This document shows, piece by piece, positions 7,060-15,891 of a stretch of DNA of 40,286 nucleotides. The notes below the pieces were generated by a model that saw nothing but the letters and a program-made list of their open reading frames with translations, ran no database searches and was not told the DNA's origin. The translations under genes and the position numbers were made by a program. This stretch comes from a bacterium (GTDB taxonomy: Bacteria > Patescibacteriota > Minisyncoccia > Sungbacterales > HO2-52-23): positions 1 through 40,286 of the forward strand of contig JAUYPE010000024.1 of the NCBI GenBank assembly GCA_030697705.1. The letters run 5' to 3'. Positions within the stretch are counted from its first letter, which is position 1. Every line of letters begins with the position of its first letter.

Positions 7060-7630
7060 TTATACTGATTTCTGATAAAGAAATACGCCGTCCCGTTCGG
7101 CGGTCGGCTTCCATTCGGGAATTGCAAAGGCGTTGGAGATCACGCGCGCACCGGGCTTGAGTTCGCGCATAAGCTTTTCACGCAGGGCCGTTATAGTACT
7201 CGGCCATAAATAAAGAAAGACCACATCGGCATCGGAGAGGGGATAGGTGTGGAGGTTTTGTCGGACGAAGCTTACTTTATCGCCAAGCCCCATCCACTGC
7301 GCACGAAGACGCGAGAACCACACTAAAAAAGGATTAAACTCAACGCCAATCCCCACCGCGCCTCGCCGTGCCGCGGCGAATAATACCGCACCGTTTCCCG
7401 AACCGAGATCGCACACCCGATCGCCCTTTTTTATGTCCGCAAGCTCAATCATTGCGGCTATTCGTTTTGGTTTAGAGGGTACAAACGGCGCGCCTTTGAG
7501 CTGACCCACGATCATACTGAAAAAAATAAACCCCGCCACAGCGCACGCGACGAGTACAAGAAGACCGGAGAAGAGAAGGGCAAGGACGAGTAGCATAAAA
7601 CTCTTCAGCAATAGAACAATGACTACGATG
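7060..7630 (-). CDS. Membrane-anchored SAM-dependent methyltransferase (start approximate)
   Basis: N-terminal TM helix, motif I VCDLGSGNGAVLFAAARRGAVGIGVE; the longer ORF start runs through a tRNA gene. Confidence 0.75.
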
Positions 7631-7637
7631 GATGACA

Positions 7638-7709
7638 CGGGGGCACTAGGATTCGAACCTAGAAATCTTCTTTTGGAGAGAAGCGGTTTGCCGTTGAGCC
7701 TATGCCCCC
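7638..7709 (-). tRNA. tRNA-Trp(CCA)
   Basis: GGGGGCA/TGCCCCC acceptor, anticodon arm CTTCT-CTCCAAA-AGAAG, discriminator G. Confidence 0.94.
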
Positions 7710-7715
7710 CATTTC

Positions 7716-7807
7716 CCATCATTATGAGCGTAGCGAAAGATCCCGTATGACTTCAGTGTCCTCAATGCTAACCGGATTCCTCGCGGACGCTCGGAATGAC
7801 GGAATAA
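7716..7807. repeat. R1 dispersed palindromic repeat copy
   Basis: cattatgagcgtagcgaaagatcccgt...cggattcctcgcggacgctcggaatgacgg. Confidence 0.7.
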
Positions 7808-7851
7808 ACAAAATGACAGGATAAGAAATGACCCGAATAGAGCCGGAAATA

Positions 7852-8013
7852 CTAGGTCTTTTTAGCTTCTTTGTGCGGGGTGTGGGCGAGGCACCAGCGG
7901 CAATGCTTAGAGAGCGCGATTTTTCGCTCCACGCGGCGGACATTTTTGCGCGTCCAGTAATTGAAGCGCTTGCACTTCGTACATTGGAGGCGGATAAGGT
8001 TTGGTTGGGGCAT
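7852..8013 (-). CDS. rpmG: 50S ribosomal protein L33 (53 aa, absent from the ORF track)
   Basis: Manual translation MPQPNLIRLQCTKCKRFNYWTRKNVRRVERKIALSKHCRWCLAHTPHKEAKKT; CxxC...CxxC zinc ribbon. Confidence 0.9.
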   Translation of the reverse strand: MPQPNLIRLQCTKCKRFNYWTRKNVRRVERKIALSKHCRWCLAHTPHKEAKKT

Positions 8014-8043
8014 GATAGATTTTTATTATATTATTTTATCCGG

Positions 8044-8115
8044 AGCCGGAGGTGAGAATCGGACTCACGACCTCTTTCTTACCAAGAAAGCGTTCTACCA
8101 CTGAACTACTCCGGC
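8044..8115 (-). tRNA. tRNA-Thr(GGT)
   Basis: GCCGGAG/CTCCGGC acceptor, anticodon arm CTTTC-TTGGTAA-GAAAG. Confidence 0.93.
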
Positions 8116-8199
8116 AGATAATGCGCGTTCTTTATCTTTCCTGAGCTCGCTTTTAAGAAATATCTTTAGGACTTACGCGTCTGATCGTCTATCCCTCGT

Positions 8200-8258
8200 G
8201 TCATCCCCGCGAAAGCGGGGATCTAGAGTTCGTGGATTCCCGCCTGCGCGGGAATGAC
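8200..8258. repeat. R2 dispersed palindromic repeat copy (gtcatccccgcgaaagcgggg..gattcccgcctgcgcgggaatgac)
   Basis: Two nested hairpins; R2-type sequence also at 10056 and 11355. Confidence 0.75.
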
Positions 8259-8366
8259 AGCCAAACGCGTAAGTCCTCATCTTTAAGGAAGCGAGTCCGC
8301 GAAACGCAAAGACATTTTCGTTTCGCTCATTGAACTACTCGGGCGGATTGCCGATGGGAGAAGGCG

Positions 8367-8450
8367 TGCTCCCGAGAGGATTTGAACCTCTATGTCCGTA
8401 AGGACATGGCGCCCTAAACGCCACGCGTATGCCAATTCCGCCACGGGAGC
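8367..8450 (-). tRNA. tRNA-Leu(TAG)
   Basis: Class II tRNA with long variable arm (ATGTCC-TTAC-GGACAT), anticodon arm TGGCG-TTTAGGG-CGCCA. Confidence 0.94.
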
Positions 8451-8580
8451 GTCCAGCGCAAACGCCTTGTTCTACTTTACCCCAAGTCTGTCAGAAAAAG
8501 CAACCACCCGCCGAGAGAAGCGGGTGGCCGTTAAGTAAGCACGATGAGGCGCGCGGCGTAACTTTTTTGAACTCGAACGA

Positions 8581-8961
8581 CTATACCAATTCTCTCGCGA
8601 TGAGTTTATAGGTAATCGGACCGCCGCCGCCCAACGGATCCATGGTGCATGCGTCCGGACCGAAGAAGCCGCAGATAATCCGCACAATCCCCCACGCCCC
8701 CAGCATAAGCGCCATGCCAATAATTCCCCAGAGAATAACCGTCTTCGCCTTCCCCGCTCTATCCGCATTTCCTCCATTAATCACATAAGCAATAATACCC
8801 CACATGAAGACGACGGTGGCGAGAATGAACAATAGTGTGATGATCGGCTTCAGGATCTCGTTCTGTATCTTGGCGATAAGCTCGCTGAACGAGAGAGCCG
8901 CCGTGAGGGGAACGGCGAACGAGGCGCCTCTGTGAAGGGAGAGTAGCGAATTCTTAGTCAT
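8581..8961 (-). CDS. VirB2/TrbC-like pilin family membrane protein
   Basis: Two hydrophobic segments with LLFILATVVFMWGIIAYVINGGNADRAGKAKTVILWGIIGMALMLGAWGIVRII. Confidence 0.7.
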   Translation of the reverse strand: MTKNSLLSLHRGASFAVPLTAALSFSELIAKIQNEILKPIITLLFILATVVFMWGIIAYVINGGNADRAGKAKTVILWGIIGMALMLGAWGIVRIICGFFGPDACTMDPLGGGGPITYKLIARELV

Positions 8962-8987
8962 AGATATATCGCACCTACCGGAGAGGT

Positions 8988-9353
8988 CTAGAACGCGGTG
9001 GGAATAGTAGTCGTGTCTCCTCCAATGAAATAGGTAATGACGACTCGTGCAAGCGCCCAGGCGCCGATTGTTACCGCCATGCCGATAATGCCGTAGAGGA
9101 TATAGTTCTTCGCCTTGTCTTTGCCCTCGGGTGAGACGATATACATTATGACGCCCCAAATGAACACGACACTCTCAATAATGAAGAGAATTGTGACGAT
9201 GGTATTGAGCGTAGTAATAATTCTTGCGAGAATGCTCGTAACATTGTTGCTGGTCTGGCTCTGTGCCGCCGCGCCAAGGGGCAGGGCAAGAGCCACCAAC
9301 ATAACCGGGTAGTAACGGGCGAGACGGCTTATTTTTTGTTTAAGATAGTTCAT
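8988..9353 (-). CDS. VirB2/TrbC-like pilin family membrane protein
   Basis: Signal-like N-terminus plus VFIWGVIMYIVSPEGKDKAKNYILYGIIGMAVTIGAWALARVV, similar to the previous gene. Confidence 0.7.
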   Translation of the reverse strand: MNYLKQKISRLARYYPVMLVALALPLGAAAQSQTSNNVTSILARIITTLNTIVTILFIIESVVFIWGVIMYIVSPEGKDKAKNYILYGIIGMAVTIGAWALARVVITYFIGGDTTTIPTAF

Positions 9354-9400
9354 AAAAACTAAAGATTGATTAATATGACTCACGCATTTACTCCTATGTC

Positions 9401-9493
9401 GTCATTCCGAGCGTCAGCGAGGAATCCCGTTAATTTATGGGATCCTTCCCTCACGGGACGCCTACTGGCAGTCACTTCGTTCAGGATGACGGA
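9401..9493. repeat. R1 dispersed palindromic repeat copy
   Basis: gtcattccgagcgtcagcgaggaatcccgt...caggatgac. Confidence 0.75.
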
Positions 9494-9630
9494 TGAAACA
9501 CGCGGGTCGTAATGGATAAAAACAGAACATGTTCTTGACTTTCACTTCGGGTTCGATTCTAACTTCTTCGACCTTTATCGCGGCGCTCTTTTATTTTAAA
9601 TGCGCCGCCCTCCTGAATGACTTTCTTAAA

Positions 9631-10005
9631 TTATAATCCCGAAAGAAATTGTTGGAGTGCGCCGGCAATCGTCGCGGATGCGGCAATGATCACAATACCC
9701 AAGACGACATACCCGAGCATTTTGCGCGCCGCCTGTATCCCAGCAGAGTTACCCTGCGCCGCCGCTAAAATCATTTTAAACCCCGCCCAAATAATGGCGA
9801 TAACGCCGACTGTCAGGGCAAGGGGAATGATTTTCGCCAATACATACGCGAGTAGATCCGGGAAATCTTTGGCTTTTAGTGGATTGTCAAAAGTAACTGG
9901 ACTTGGGGTTTGGGCCCAAGCACTCCGACACCACAAAAGCAGTATACCAGAAAAGAGAATGAAGGGCAAGAGAGCTGTTTTTTTGTACAATAGACCGTAT
10001 TTCAT
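9631..10005 (-). CDS. VirB2/TrbC-like pilin family membrane protein
   Basis: Signal-like N-terminus ending AWAQ, then two TM segments VGVIAIIWAGFKMILAAAQGNSAGIQAARKMLGYVVLGIVIIAAS. Confidence 0.7.
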   Translation of the reverse strand: MKYGLLYKKTALLPFILFSGILLLWCRSAWAQTPSPVTFDNPLKAKDFPDLLAYVLAKIIPLALTVGVIAIIWAGFKMILAAAQGNSAGIQAARKMLGYVVLGIVIIAASATIAGALQQFLSGL

Positions 10006-10055
10006 GGAGAAAATCTATGCCGCACTAACTTAATTTTGAACCTCTCCTCCTTGCT

Positions 10056-10154
10056 GTCATTCCCGTCCCCCACTTTCGTGGAGGATAAACTCCAGCGGGA
10101 ATCTAGGAGGATATTGATCGAAAGAAGGTGGATTCCCACTTTCGCGGGAATGAC
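10056..10154. repeat. R2 dispersed palindromic repeat copy
   Basis: gtcattcccgtcccccactttcgtggaggataaactccagcgggaatctagg shared with 11355 copy. Confidence 0.85.
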
Positions 10155-10166
10155 AGAAGTTGAGTA

Positions 10167-11345
10167 CTACGGCGTGCAACTTCCCGAAAGGATTGCCCGC
10201 TCGCTTTCGGCGACATCGGGGACATACCTGCGCGTTGCGTTATAGCCCGTATTCGGCCGCGTATGCTCATTATTATCAAATTCACACTGCCAGCGCAACG
10301 ATCCCGGACAGTTCTCGCTTGGCTGATTTGCAACCGGTCCACCATTATACGCCGCGGTGGCGAGGTCATAATTGCCGTACTTTCGGAAGAGTGCTCCGTA
10401 GTGCTCGGAACCAACGCTTATATTGTTTTGCGGATTTTTCAACCACCCTTGAACCATGCCTTGATTTGCCACCACACCCATGCCCTTAGCATTAGTTGCG
10501 CAACCGGGAATAGAACTTTTGCGAATACCACATGCAACACTTGGCAATAACTGTATGAGTCCCGTATCCCCGTCGCCACCAACAAAATTAGGATTGCCGC
10601 CCGACTCCCGTGTGATAATCGCCTGCAATCGAGCTAGAGAAAAACCGTTCTTTTGTGCCGCCGCCTGCAAATCGTTTTTGTAAACTCCTAGCGCCCCTTT
10701 TGTGCAAGCATCACTGCCACTATAACTCCGAAAGCTTGAACCCTCAACTTTTGACTGATAGACCGCGCGAATCTGCGCCTGAACAGCAGGGTCACAAACA
10801 TCCACGCCATCAACAAATTTGGAACTCTCTCCCGCACTGCACTGCAGGTCCGGCGGGGGATCAATGTGAATCTCCGGGGGAATGACAATTATCCTTTCCC
10901 CGCCGGGCGGAGGAGTAATATGACACTCCACCGTATTCCACGGTCTGAAGAACTGGGGATCAGGGGAATCTGTGGCAATGCGCGCACCCGCTACCTTCAG
11001 TATAGTATCAATGATGAGCCATGCCAATAAGAGGATGACGATTCCTTTGAGGGTGGTGGTGATGGCGGCTTTTCCTTTTTCATACTGGCTGGGGTTGGCG
11101 GTAAGCCCTGCTGAAAGCATGAGGATGCCTCCCCAGGCGAGGTAGAGAGCGGCGAAGAAGGGGATGAGATAGGTATAGGTGAACCTGAGGAGGTTCTGGA
11201 TGAGCAGGATAAAGTCACAGGTGTTGCAAGGGGAGGTGAGGACGCCGTTCATATTGATACTGCACTCGGGAAGAATCCCCGCGGCAAAGAGGGGAACCGG
11301 GAGGAGCATGGTGAGAAAAATGGCAACTACAAAAATACTCTTAAC
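10167..11345 (-). CDS. VirB2-like membrane domain fused to lytic transglycosylase (SLT) domain; start uncertain
   Basis: FTYTYLIPFFAALYLAWGGILMLSAG...GKAAITTTLKGIVILLLAWLIIDTI then SLT-like RLQAIITRESGGNPNFVGGDGDTGLIQLLP...YDLATAAYNGG. Confidence 0.8.
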   Translation of the reverse strand, partial: VKSIFVVAIFLTMLLPVPLFAAGILPECSINMNGVLTSPCNTCDFILLIQNLLRFTYTYLIPFFAALYLAWGGILMLSAGLTANPSQYEKGKAAITTTLKGIVILLLAWLIIDTILKVAGARIATDSPDPQFFRPWNTVECHITPPPGGERIIVIPPEIHIDPPPDLQCSAGESSKFVDGVDVCDPAVQAQIRAVYQSKVEGSSFRSYSGSDACTKGALGVYKNDLQAAAQKNGFSLARLQAIITRESGGNPNFVGGDGDTGLIQLLPSVACGIRKSSIPGCATNAKGMGVVANQGMVQGWLKNPQNNISVGSEHYGALFRKYGNYDLATAAYNGGPVANQPSENCPGSLRWQCEFDNNEHTRPNTGYNATRRYVPDVAESERAILSGSCTP

Positions 11346-11354
11346 CCCCCGTTT

Positions 11355-11451
11355 GTCATTCCCGTCCCCCACTTTCGTGGAGGATAAACTCCAGCGGGAA
11401 TCTAGGGTTGAAATGGAAAAGACAATAGATTCCCGCCTGCGCGGGAATGAC
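11355..11451. repeat. R2 dispersed palindromic repeat copy
   Basis: First ~50 bp identical to the 10056 copy, same orientation. Confidence 0.85.
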
Positions 11452-11549
11452 AGATACCAGAGCGTATCCCGACTTGTATCAGAACGGAATGACAGAAAAA
11501 AATTCCGTAATAATCTCATAATGAACAAGAGCAACTAGAGACACTCCTC

Positions 11550-12851
11550 TTACTGCGGGGCGGAAAAAAGATTCATTATTTGCTGGCGCGCGCGGCCGAG
11601 CGCCTCGTTGGGAGAGATGGTCTTGGCAAGTATCCCATCAATCATGGTTTCAAAAATACGAGCGACGGCAGTGTCGTTGGGAATAGGCCAATTCTTTGCC
11701 GTCAGAGCGGCGCGATAAAATACATCTCGCACTGCATCGTCCGAAGCGGAACCGCTGTGAGGTCCCGCGGCGATCACATCGCGCCGGAGTGGTGCACGAC
11801 CGGAGTCCTTTGCATACAAAGCGGCACCATCGCGCGAAGTGAGATAGGCAAGGAACTCCCATGTGGCACCAACGGCATGAGACGCTTTTGAAACGACAGG
11901 AAAGGAGAATGAGCCGTAGGTCAACGGTGTTGCCGCATCGGAAAATTGAGGAAATTGAGCCACACCCAGATTGAGGTGCGGATTTTTCCCGTAGAGACGG
12001 GAAATGTCGCTTGCATAGCCGATTGCCATCGCGGCGCGCTCCTCGGCAAACGCATCAAGCGAATTGCCCTTGAGGGCGTTCCATGAATAATTTTGCGCGG
12101 AGCGATCGGCAAAAGAGGTGTAAAACGACAACGCCTCACCCGCGCTATTGCCGAGTCCGACGGCATTCGTACCGCGCCGCACAATCGGATCGCCTTTTTG
12201 CAAAATAAGCGCGCTCAAGATGTCCGCGGCGCGGTCAGTATTTACTCCCGTACCCATCGCCAAGCCCGTAGCAAGAATATCTCCGACGGGCGTTACCCGC
12301 GCTAACCGACGATTAAGAATGGTAACGGCATCCCATGTTTTTGGCGGCTCGGCGACGCCAGCGGCATTAAATTTATCGCGGTTATAAAAAAGAGCGAGCG
12401 TGTCTACCGATAAAGGCGCGCCGATAATCTCACCCTTGGGCGTAACAAGATTATCGCTTGCAATCTCAGCAAAAGATGCAACGATATCTTTTGCCGCAAG
12501 AAGCGGAGAATCTGCCGGAAGAAGGGCTATTTTATCCAGCTGGCGGGCGATCCACGCATCGCGGATAACGAAAATATCCGGTCCCCGCCCTGTGGCGAGC
12601 GCATTGACGAGTATATTTTCGTAGCCCTCCTCCTGTATCGCGCGGTAGATGATGGTAACATTCTGATGCAGTTGGCGATACGCCTCAAAAACACTCTGCC
12701 ACTCCTGCCCATGGTCGCCGATATCCCACAGGGTAAGGGTGACGGGCGGCGGAGTGGGTACAGCGCGTCCGGGACCGAGAATAATCAAAGTGACCGAGAG
12801 AACTAATAGAGCCGCGAGACCGGCAATGATGTAAATCTTCGTCTTATTCAT
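11550..12851 (-). CDS. Family 1 extracellular solute-binding protein (sugar ABC type), orphan in this window
   Basis: VTLTLWDIGDHGQEWQSVFEAYRQLHQNVTIIYRAI...GRGPDIFVIRD...LALFYNRDKFNAAGVAEPPKTWD. Confidence 0.88.
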   Translation of the reverse strand: MNKTKIYIIAGLAALLVLSVTLIILGPGRAVPTPPPVTLTLWDIGDHGQEWQSVFEAYRQLHQNVTIIYRAIQEEGYENILVNALATGRGPDIFVIRDAWIARQLDKIALLPADSPLLAAKDIVASFAEIASDNLVTPKGEIIGAPLSVDTLALFYNRDKFNAAGVAEPPKTWDAVTILNRRLARVTPVGDILATGLAMGTGVNTDRAADILSALILQKGDPIVRRGTNAVGLGNSAGEALSFYTSFADRSAQNYSWNALKGNSLDAFAEERAAMAIGYASDISRLYGKNPHLNLGVAQFPQFSDAATPLTYGSFSFPVVSKASHAVGATWEFLAYLTSRDGAALYAKDSGRAPLRRDVIAAGPHSGSASDDAVRDVFYRAALTAKNWPIPNDTAVARIFETMIDGILAKTISPNEALGRARQQIMNLFSAPQ

Positions 12852-12877
12852 GGATAGTGGGGGAAGATGTAAGCAGG

Positions 12878-13579
12878 TTATTTTGTGAATTTGAAGGTAG
12901 AAAGAATTTGATCAAAATTTTCTATATCTTTCAAATTATCCACATTATCTGAAAAAACAAAGTAATTATCTTCACCTACGCTTGTTTCTCTTAAAATAAG
13001 GGCTTGAATATAATATGCCCCGTTTTCTTTATAGATAGTTTTATTAATAGCACCACTTTCTATATTAGACTCCTCATTCTTGATGACCTCATAATTCTCG
13101 TTCCCCTCCAAACCAATCGGCTTGGGTTTTATGAAAATATTCAATCCAACAGTGCCTCGAAACAATCTAACATCAGGAATATCTAGTAATCTATGTTTGG
13201 GATTTAGTTTAATAACCCAGTCCCTCGGATACCCCACCTCAAACCCATATTGCTCATTCCGGTAGGTCTTCCAGTCAGCGGGAATGGCTGATTGCGGCGT
13301 GGGTTTTCCATTTGAAGCCGGGGATGGACATGCCGCAAATTCGCACGTCGGTCCCTCGCGGGAGACAGAGCTTCCATCGGGACACTCTTTTGCTTCCTGC
13401 GCACAGACGACTCCTCCGGGGGGAGGGGAGAGCGTTTCTTTCTTTCCGGAGGAGTAGGGAGCGGGAGCGGTACCATCGTATTTCAACTCCTTAATTTGCC
13501 AATAGGCATAACTGCCAAAAATAACAACTACGAGAATAATGAAGGCGATGAGAGGGGTGGCGAAGCCTTTGTGATTCAT
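12878..13579 (-). CDS. Exported hypothetical protein, possibly PsbP-like
   Basis: N-terminal TM; C-terminal YGFEVGYPRDWVIK... segment. Confidence 0.5.
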   Translation of the reverse strand: MNHKGFATPLIAFIILVVVIFGSYAYWQIKELKYDGTAPAPYSSGKKETLSPPPGGVVCAQEAKECPDGSSVSREGPTCEFAACPSPASNGKPTPQSAIPADWKTYRNEQYGFEVGYPRDWVIKLNPKHRLLDIPDVRLFRGTVGLNIFIKPKPIGLEGNENYEVIKNEESNIESGAINKTIYKENGAYYIQALILRETSVGEDNYFVFSDNVDNLKDIENFDQILSTFKFTK

Positions 13580-13620
13580 AGGTTTGATCAGTTTAGGAGT
13601 TACGCGATTGCCCCTATGTC

Positions 13621-13730
13621 GTCATTCCGAGTGTAACGACTGTCAGTAGACGTCCCGTGAGGGGGGAATCCCGTGAGGTTTCAGTATACCGAAACCGTTC
13701 GGGATCCTTCGCTACGCTCTGGATGACGGA
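13621..13730. repeat. R1 dispersed palindromic repeat copy
   Basis: gtcattccgagtg...gggatccttcgctacgctctggatgacgg. Confidence 0.75.
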
Positions 13731-13757
13731 ATTATTTTTTGAGATTAGCATTCATCA

Positions 13758-14726
13758 CTATTTGCCGGGAACGGTGATGTCCCAATGATTCTCCTCACGG
13801 GCGAAAATCGCACCATCGGGCGCGCGCCACTGCGCCGCACCGTCACTCCGGACACCGATATTCGTATAATTTCTTTTAATATAATCGTCAAGCTTTCCCG
13901 AAGGGCGGACATCCACCTTATATCCCGTGCTATGACTTACCTCGCCCGCCGCGTGCCCACCCTCGGTTCCACCCGTCACCAGAATGTCGCATCCACAGTC
14001 ATTTTTTAACTGAATAACGCGATTAAGTGTCGCTGATCGCATTCCGGCGATATTCGTGCATCCGCGAGCAGTGATACCTGCCGGACAGACGGCGTTGTTA
14101 ACATTTATACCCGCCCGTTGGAGCTGTGCCCGCCCCTCGGTCTCAGAGAGGGAAGATAATCCACCCGGCGTCCCATCGCCCGGCACCCCCCCTGTTCCCG
14201 GCGCGGGAGTGGGAGGCGGAATAATATTCGCCGTATTGGGAATAACGACGTTGGGAGCGCGTGGCGCATGACACTCCACCGTATTCCACGGTCTGAAGAA
14301 CTGGGGATCGGGGGAGTCGGTAGCAATACGCGCACCTGCTACTTTCAGTATAGTATCAATGATGAGCCATGCCAATAAGAGAATAAGTATTCCTTTGAGG
14401 GTAGTGGCGATGGCGGCTTTTCCTCTTTGATACTGACTTGGGTTGGCGGTGAGCCCCGCTGAAAGCATGAGGATACCTCCCCATGCGAGATAGAGAGCGG
14501 CGAAGAAGGGGATAAGATAGGTATAGGTGAACTTGAGGAGGTTCTGAATGAGCAGGATAAAGTCGCAGGCGTTGCAGGGGGAGGTGAGGACGCTTACACC
14601 ACCCTCTTGCGTGATAAAACTGCATCTGGGCAAAATCTGAAAACCCTCCGTACTTTGAGCAAGCGCGGAAGCAGGGAGTACGGCAAAGACAAGGAAAGAA
14701 AAAACAAGGGAAAATGCGAGTTTCAT
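13758..14726 (-). CDS. VirB2-like membrane domain fused to a peptidase M15-like (D,D-carboxypeptidase-type) domain
   Basis: Signal peptide, membrane cassette near-identical to the 10167 gene, then TGGTEGGHAAGEVSHSTGYKVDVRPSG...EENHWDITVPGK. Confidence 0.72.
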   Translation of the reverse strand: MKLAFSLVFSFLVFAVLPASALAQSTEGFQILPRCSFITQEGGVSVLTSPCNACDFILLIQNLLKFTYTYLIPFFAALYLAWGGILMLSAGLTANPSQYQRGKAAIATTLKGILILLLAWLIIDTILKVAGARIATDSPDPQFFRPWNTVECHAPRAPNVVIPNTANIIPPPTPAPGTGGVPGDGTPGGLSSLSETEGRAQLQRAGINVNNAVCPAGITARGCTNIAGMRSATLNRVIQLKNDCGCDILVTGGTEGGHAAGEVSHSTGYKVDVRPSGKLDDYIKRNYTNIGVRSDGAAQWRAPDGAIFAREENHWDITVPGK

Positions 14727-15382
14727 GGCCGCCGCAGAATTATTCCGTAGTGGTGTGATCCCACCTCGCAGGCGCGCTCAAACGAGAAACCCGCCTCCTT
14801 GGCAAGGCGCGTCACCTCATCTTGGGGCATACGCAGGTGCATGGGAGGTCCCAAATCAACGCTGTGCAGGCGCCGCGGGGCATCGGGATGGCGATGACTG
14901 CCCTGACTGCCGTGATGCGACGGCATCGGCGGTAGTTGATAAGTGCCCTCCGATTCCCATTCTATGATTACCAAGTGCCCGCCGTTGGCAAGAACCCTGA
15001 ACGCCTCCCGCAGAAGCGTGAGTTTTTCCTCCGCCTGGAAGAGGATCGCGGACATGAAAACCCAGTCCAACAACTTGTCTTTTAGGGTAGAACCGCCCTC
15101 GCGGTCAAGGTCAGACCAAATAACATTAACATTCAGCAGGTGTTCCGTCTTTGCCTTAGCGCGGATAATCTCAAGCGCCGACTTCTGGATATCAATGGCG
15201 TAGACCACACCCTCGCTCCCCACGGCGCGGGCGAGAGGAATCGTAAAATAGCCGTGGCCAGCACCGAAGTCCGCTATCCGACTTCCCGGCACAATGCGCA
15301 AATTCTCAATCGCGCGACGCGGATTGATAAATGCGTCTGATTCAGAGATAAACGGCTTCTTGTTGGCGGTGGATGATTCCAT
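14723..15382 (-). CDS. Class I SAM-dependent methyltransferase
   Basis: Motif I IADFGAGHGYFTIPLARAVGSEGVVYAIDI. Confidence 0.88.
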   Translation of the reverse strand: MESSTANKKPFISESDAFINPRRAIENLRIVPGSRIADFGAGHGYFTIPLARAVGSEGVVYAIDIQKSALEIIRAKAKTEHLLNVNVIWSDLDREGGSTLKDKLLDWVFMSAILFQAEEKLTLLREAFRVLANGGHLVIIEWESEGTYQLPPMPSHHGSQGSHRHPDAPRRLHSVDLGPPMHLRMPQDEVTRLAKEAGFSFERACEVGSHHYGIILRRP

Positions 15383-15444
15383 ACGGCAAAAATATCTTTA
15401 TAACAGCAGTATACACTATTCAAAAACGAATCTCCACCGACAAA

Positions 15445-15612
15445 CTACTCCGAAATAAGATGGCTGGAGATATCGCCGTGATGAGGATTGGGGATGTGGA
15501 TTTTCAACTCGTCCTTTGACATAAACAAATGACGACCGCCTGAATAGGGGCCGTCAAATCCCAGTCGGCGGAATTTTTGAACGAGTTTTCTCCATGAGAG
15601 ATTCTTAGGCAT
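15445..15612 (-). CDS. hicA: HicA-like toxin (55 aa, absent from the ORF track)
   Basis: Manual translation MPKNLSWRKLVQKFRRLGFDGPYSGGRHLFMSKDELKIHIPNPHHGDISSHLISE; GGRHLFM motif; overlaps hicB end by 8 nt. Confidence 0.8.
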   Translation of the reverse strand: MPKNLSWRKLVQKFRRLGFDGPYSGGRHLFMSKDELKIHIPNPHHGDISSHLISE

Positions 15613-15850
15613 TGGTAAGGAGCTTGCGGCGATCCACTCGAATCCGTAAGCCAGGAATTCTTTCCCGATCGCGTACTTTCAACACGAGCCACTCTTCAAG
15701 AACCTCCTGCAACTCCCTGCGGCACGCCTCAAGATTTTTCCCACTTGCCCACACGCCTGGTACCCCCAAAATCTCGCCAAAATAACTGCCATCTTTGAGG
15801 AGTTTATAGTGGGCGTCTTTTAATTTTTTTGCCAGATATTCGGTTAACAT
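15605..15850 (-). CDS. hicB: HicB-family antitoxin
   Basis: GSYFGEILGVPGVWASGKNLEACRRELQEVLEEWLVLKVRD. Confidence 0.82.
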   Translation of the reverse strand: MLTEYLAKKLKDAHYKLLKDGSYFGEILGVPGVWASGKNLEACRRELQEVLEEWLVLKVRDRERIPGLRIRVDRRKLLTNA

Positions 15851-15891
15851 ACCAAGAGCGTATCAGCAAAACAGCAAATGACGGCTTCCCT

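Noticed and set aside
7828-8055. 75-aa plus-strand ORF
   Set aside because: Antisense to the 53-aa rpmG (L33) reading frame, which is a clear match.
11550-12851. Complete sugar ABC transporter operon
   Set aside because: Only the solute-binding protein is present; no permease or ATPase ORFs nearby.
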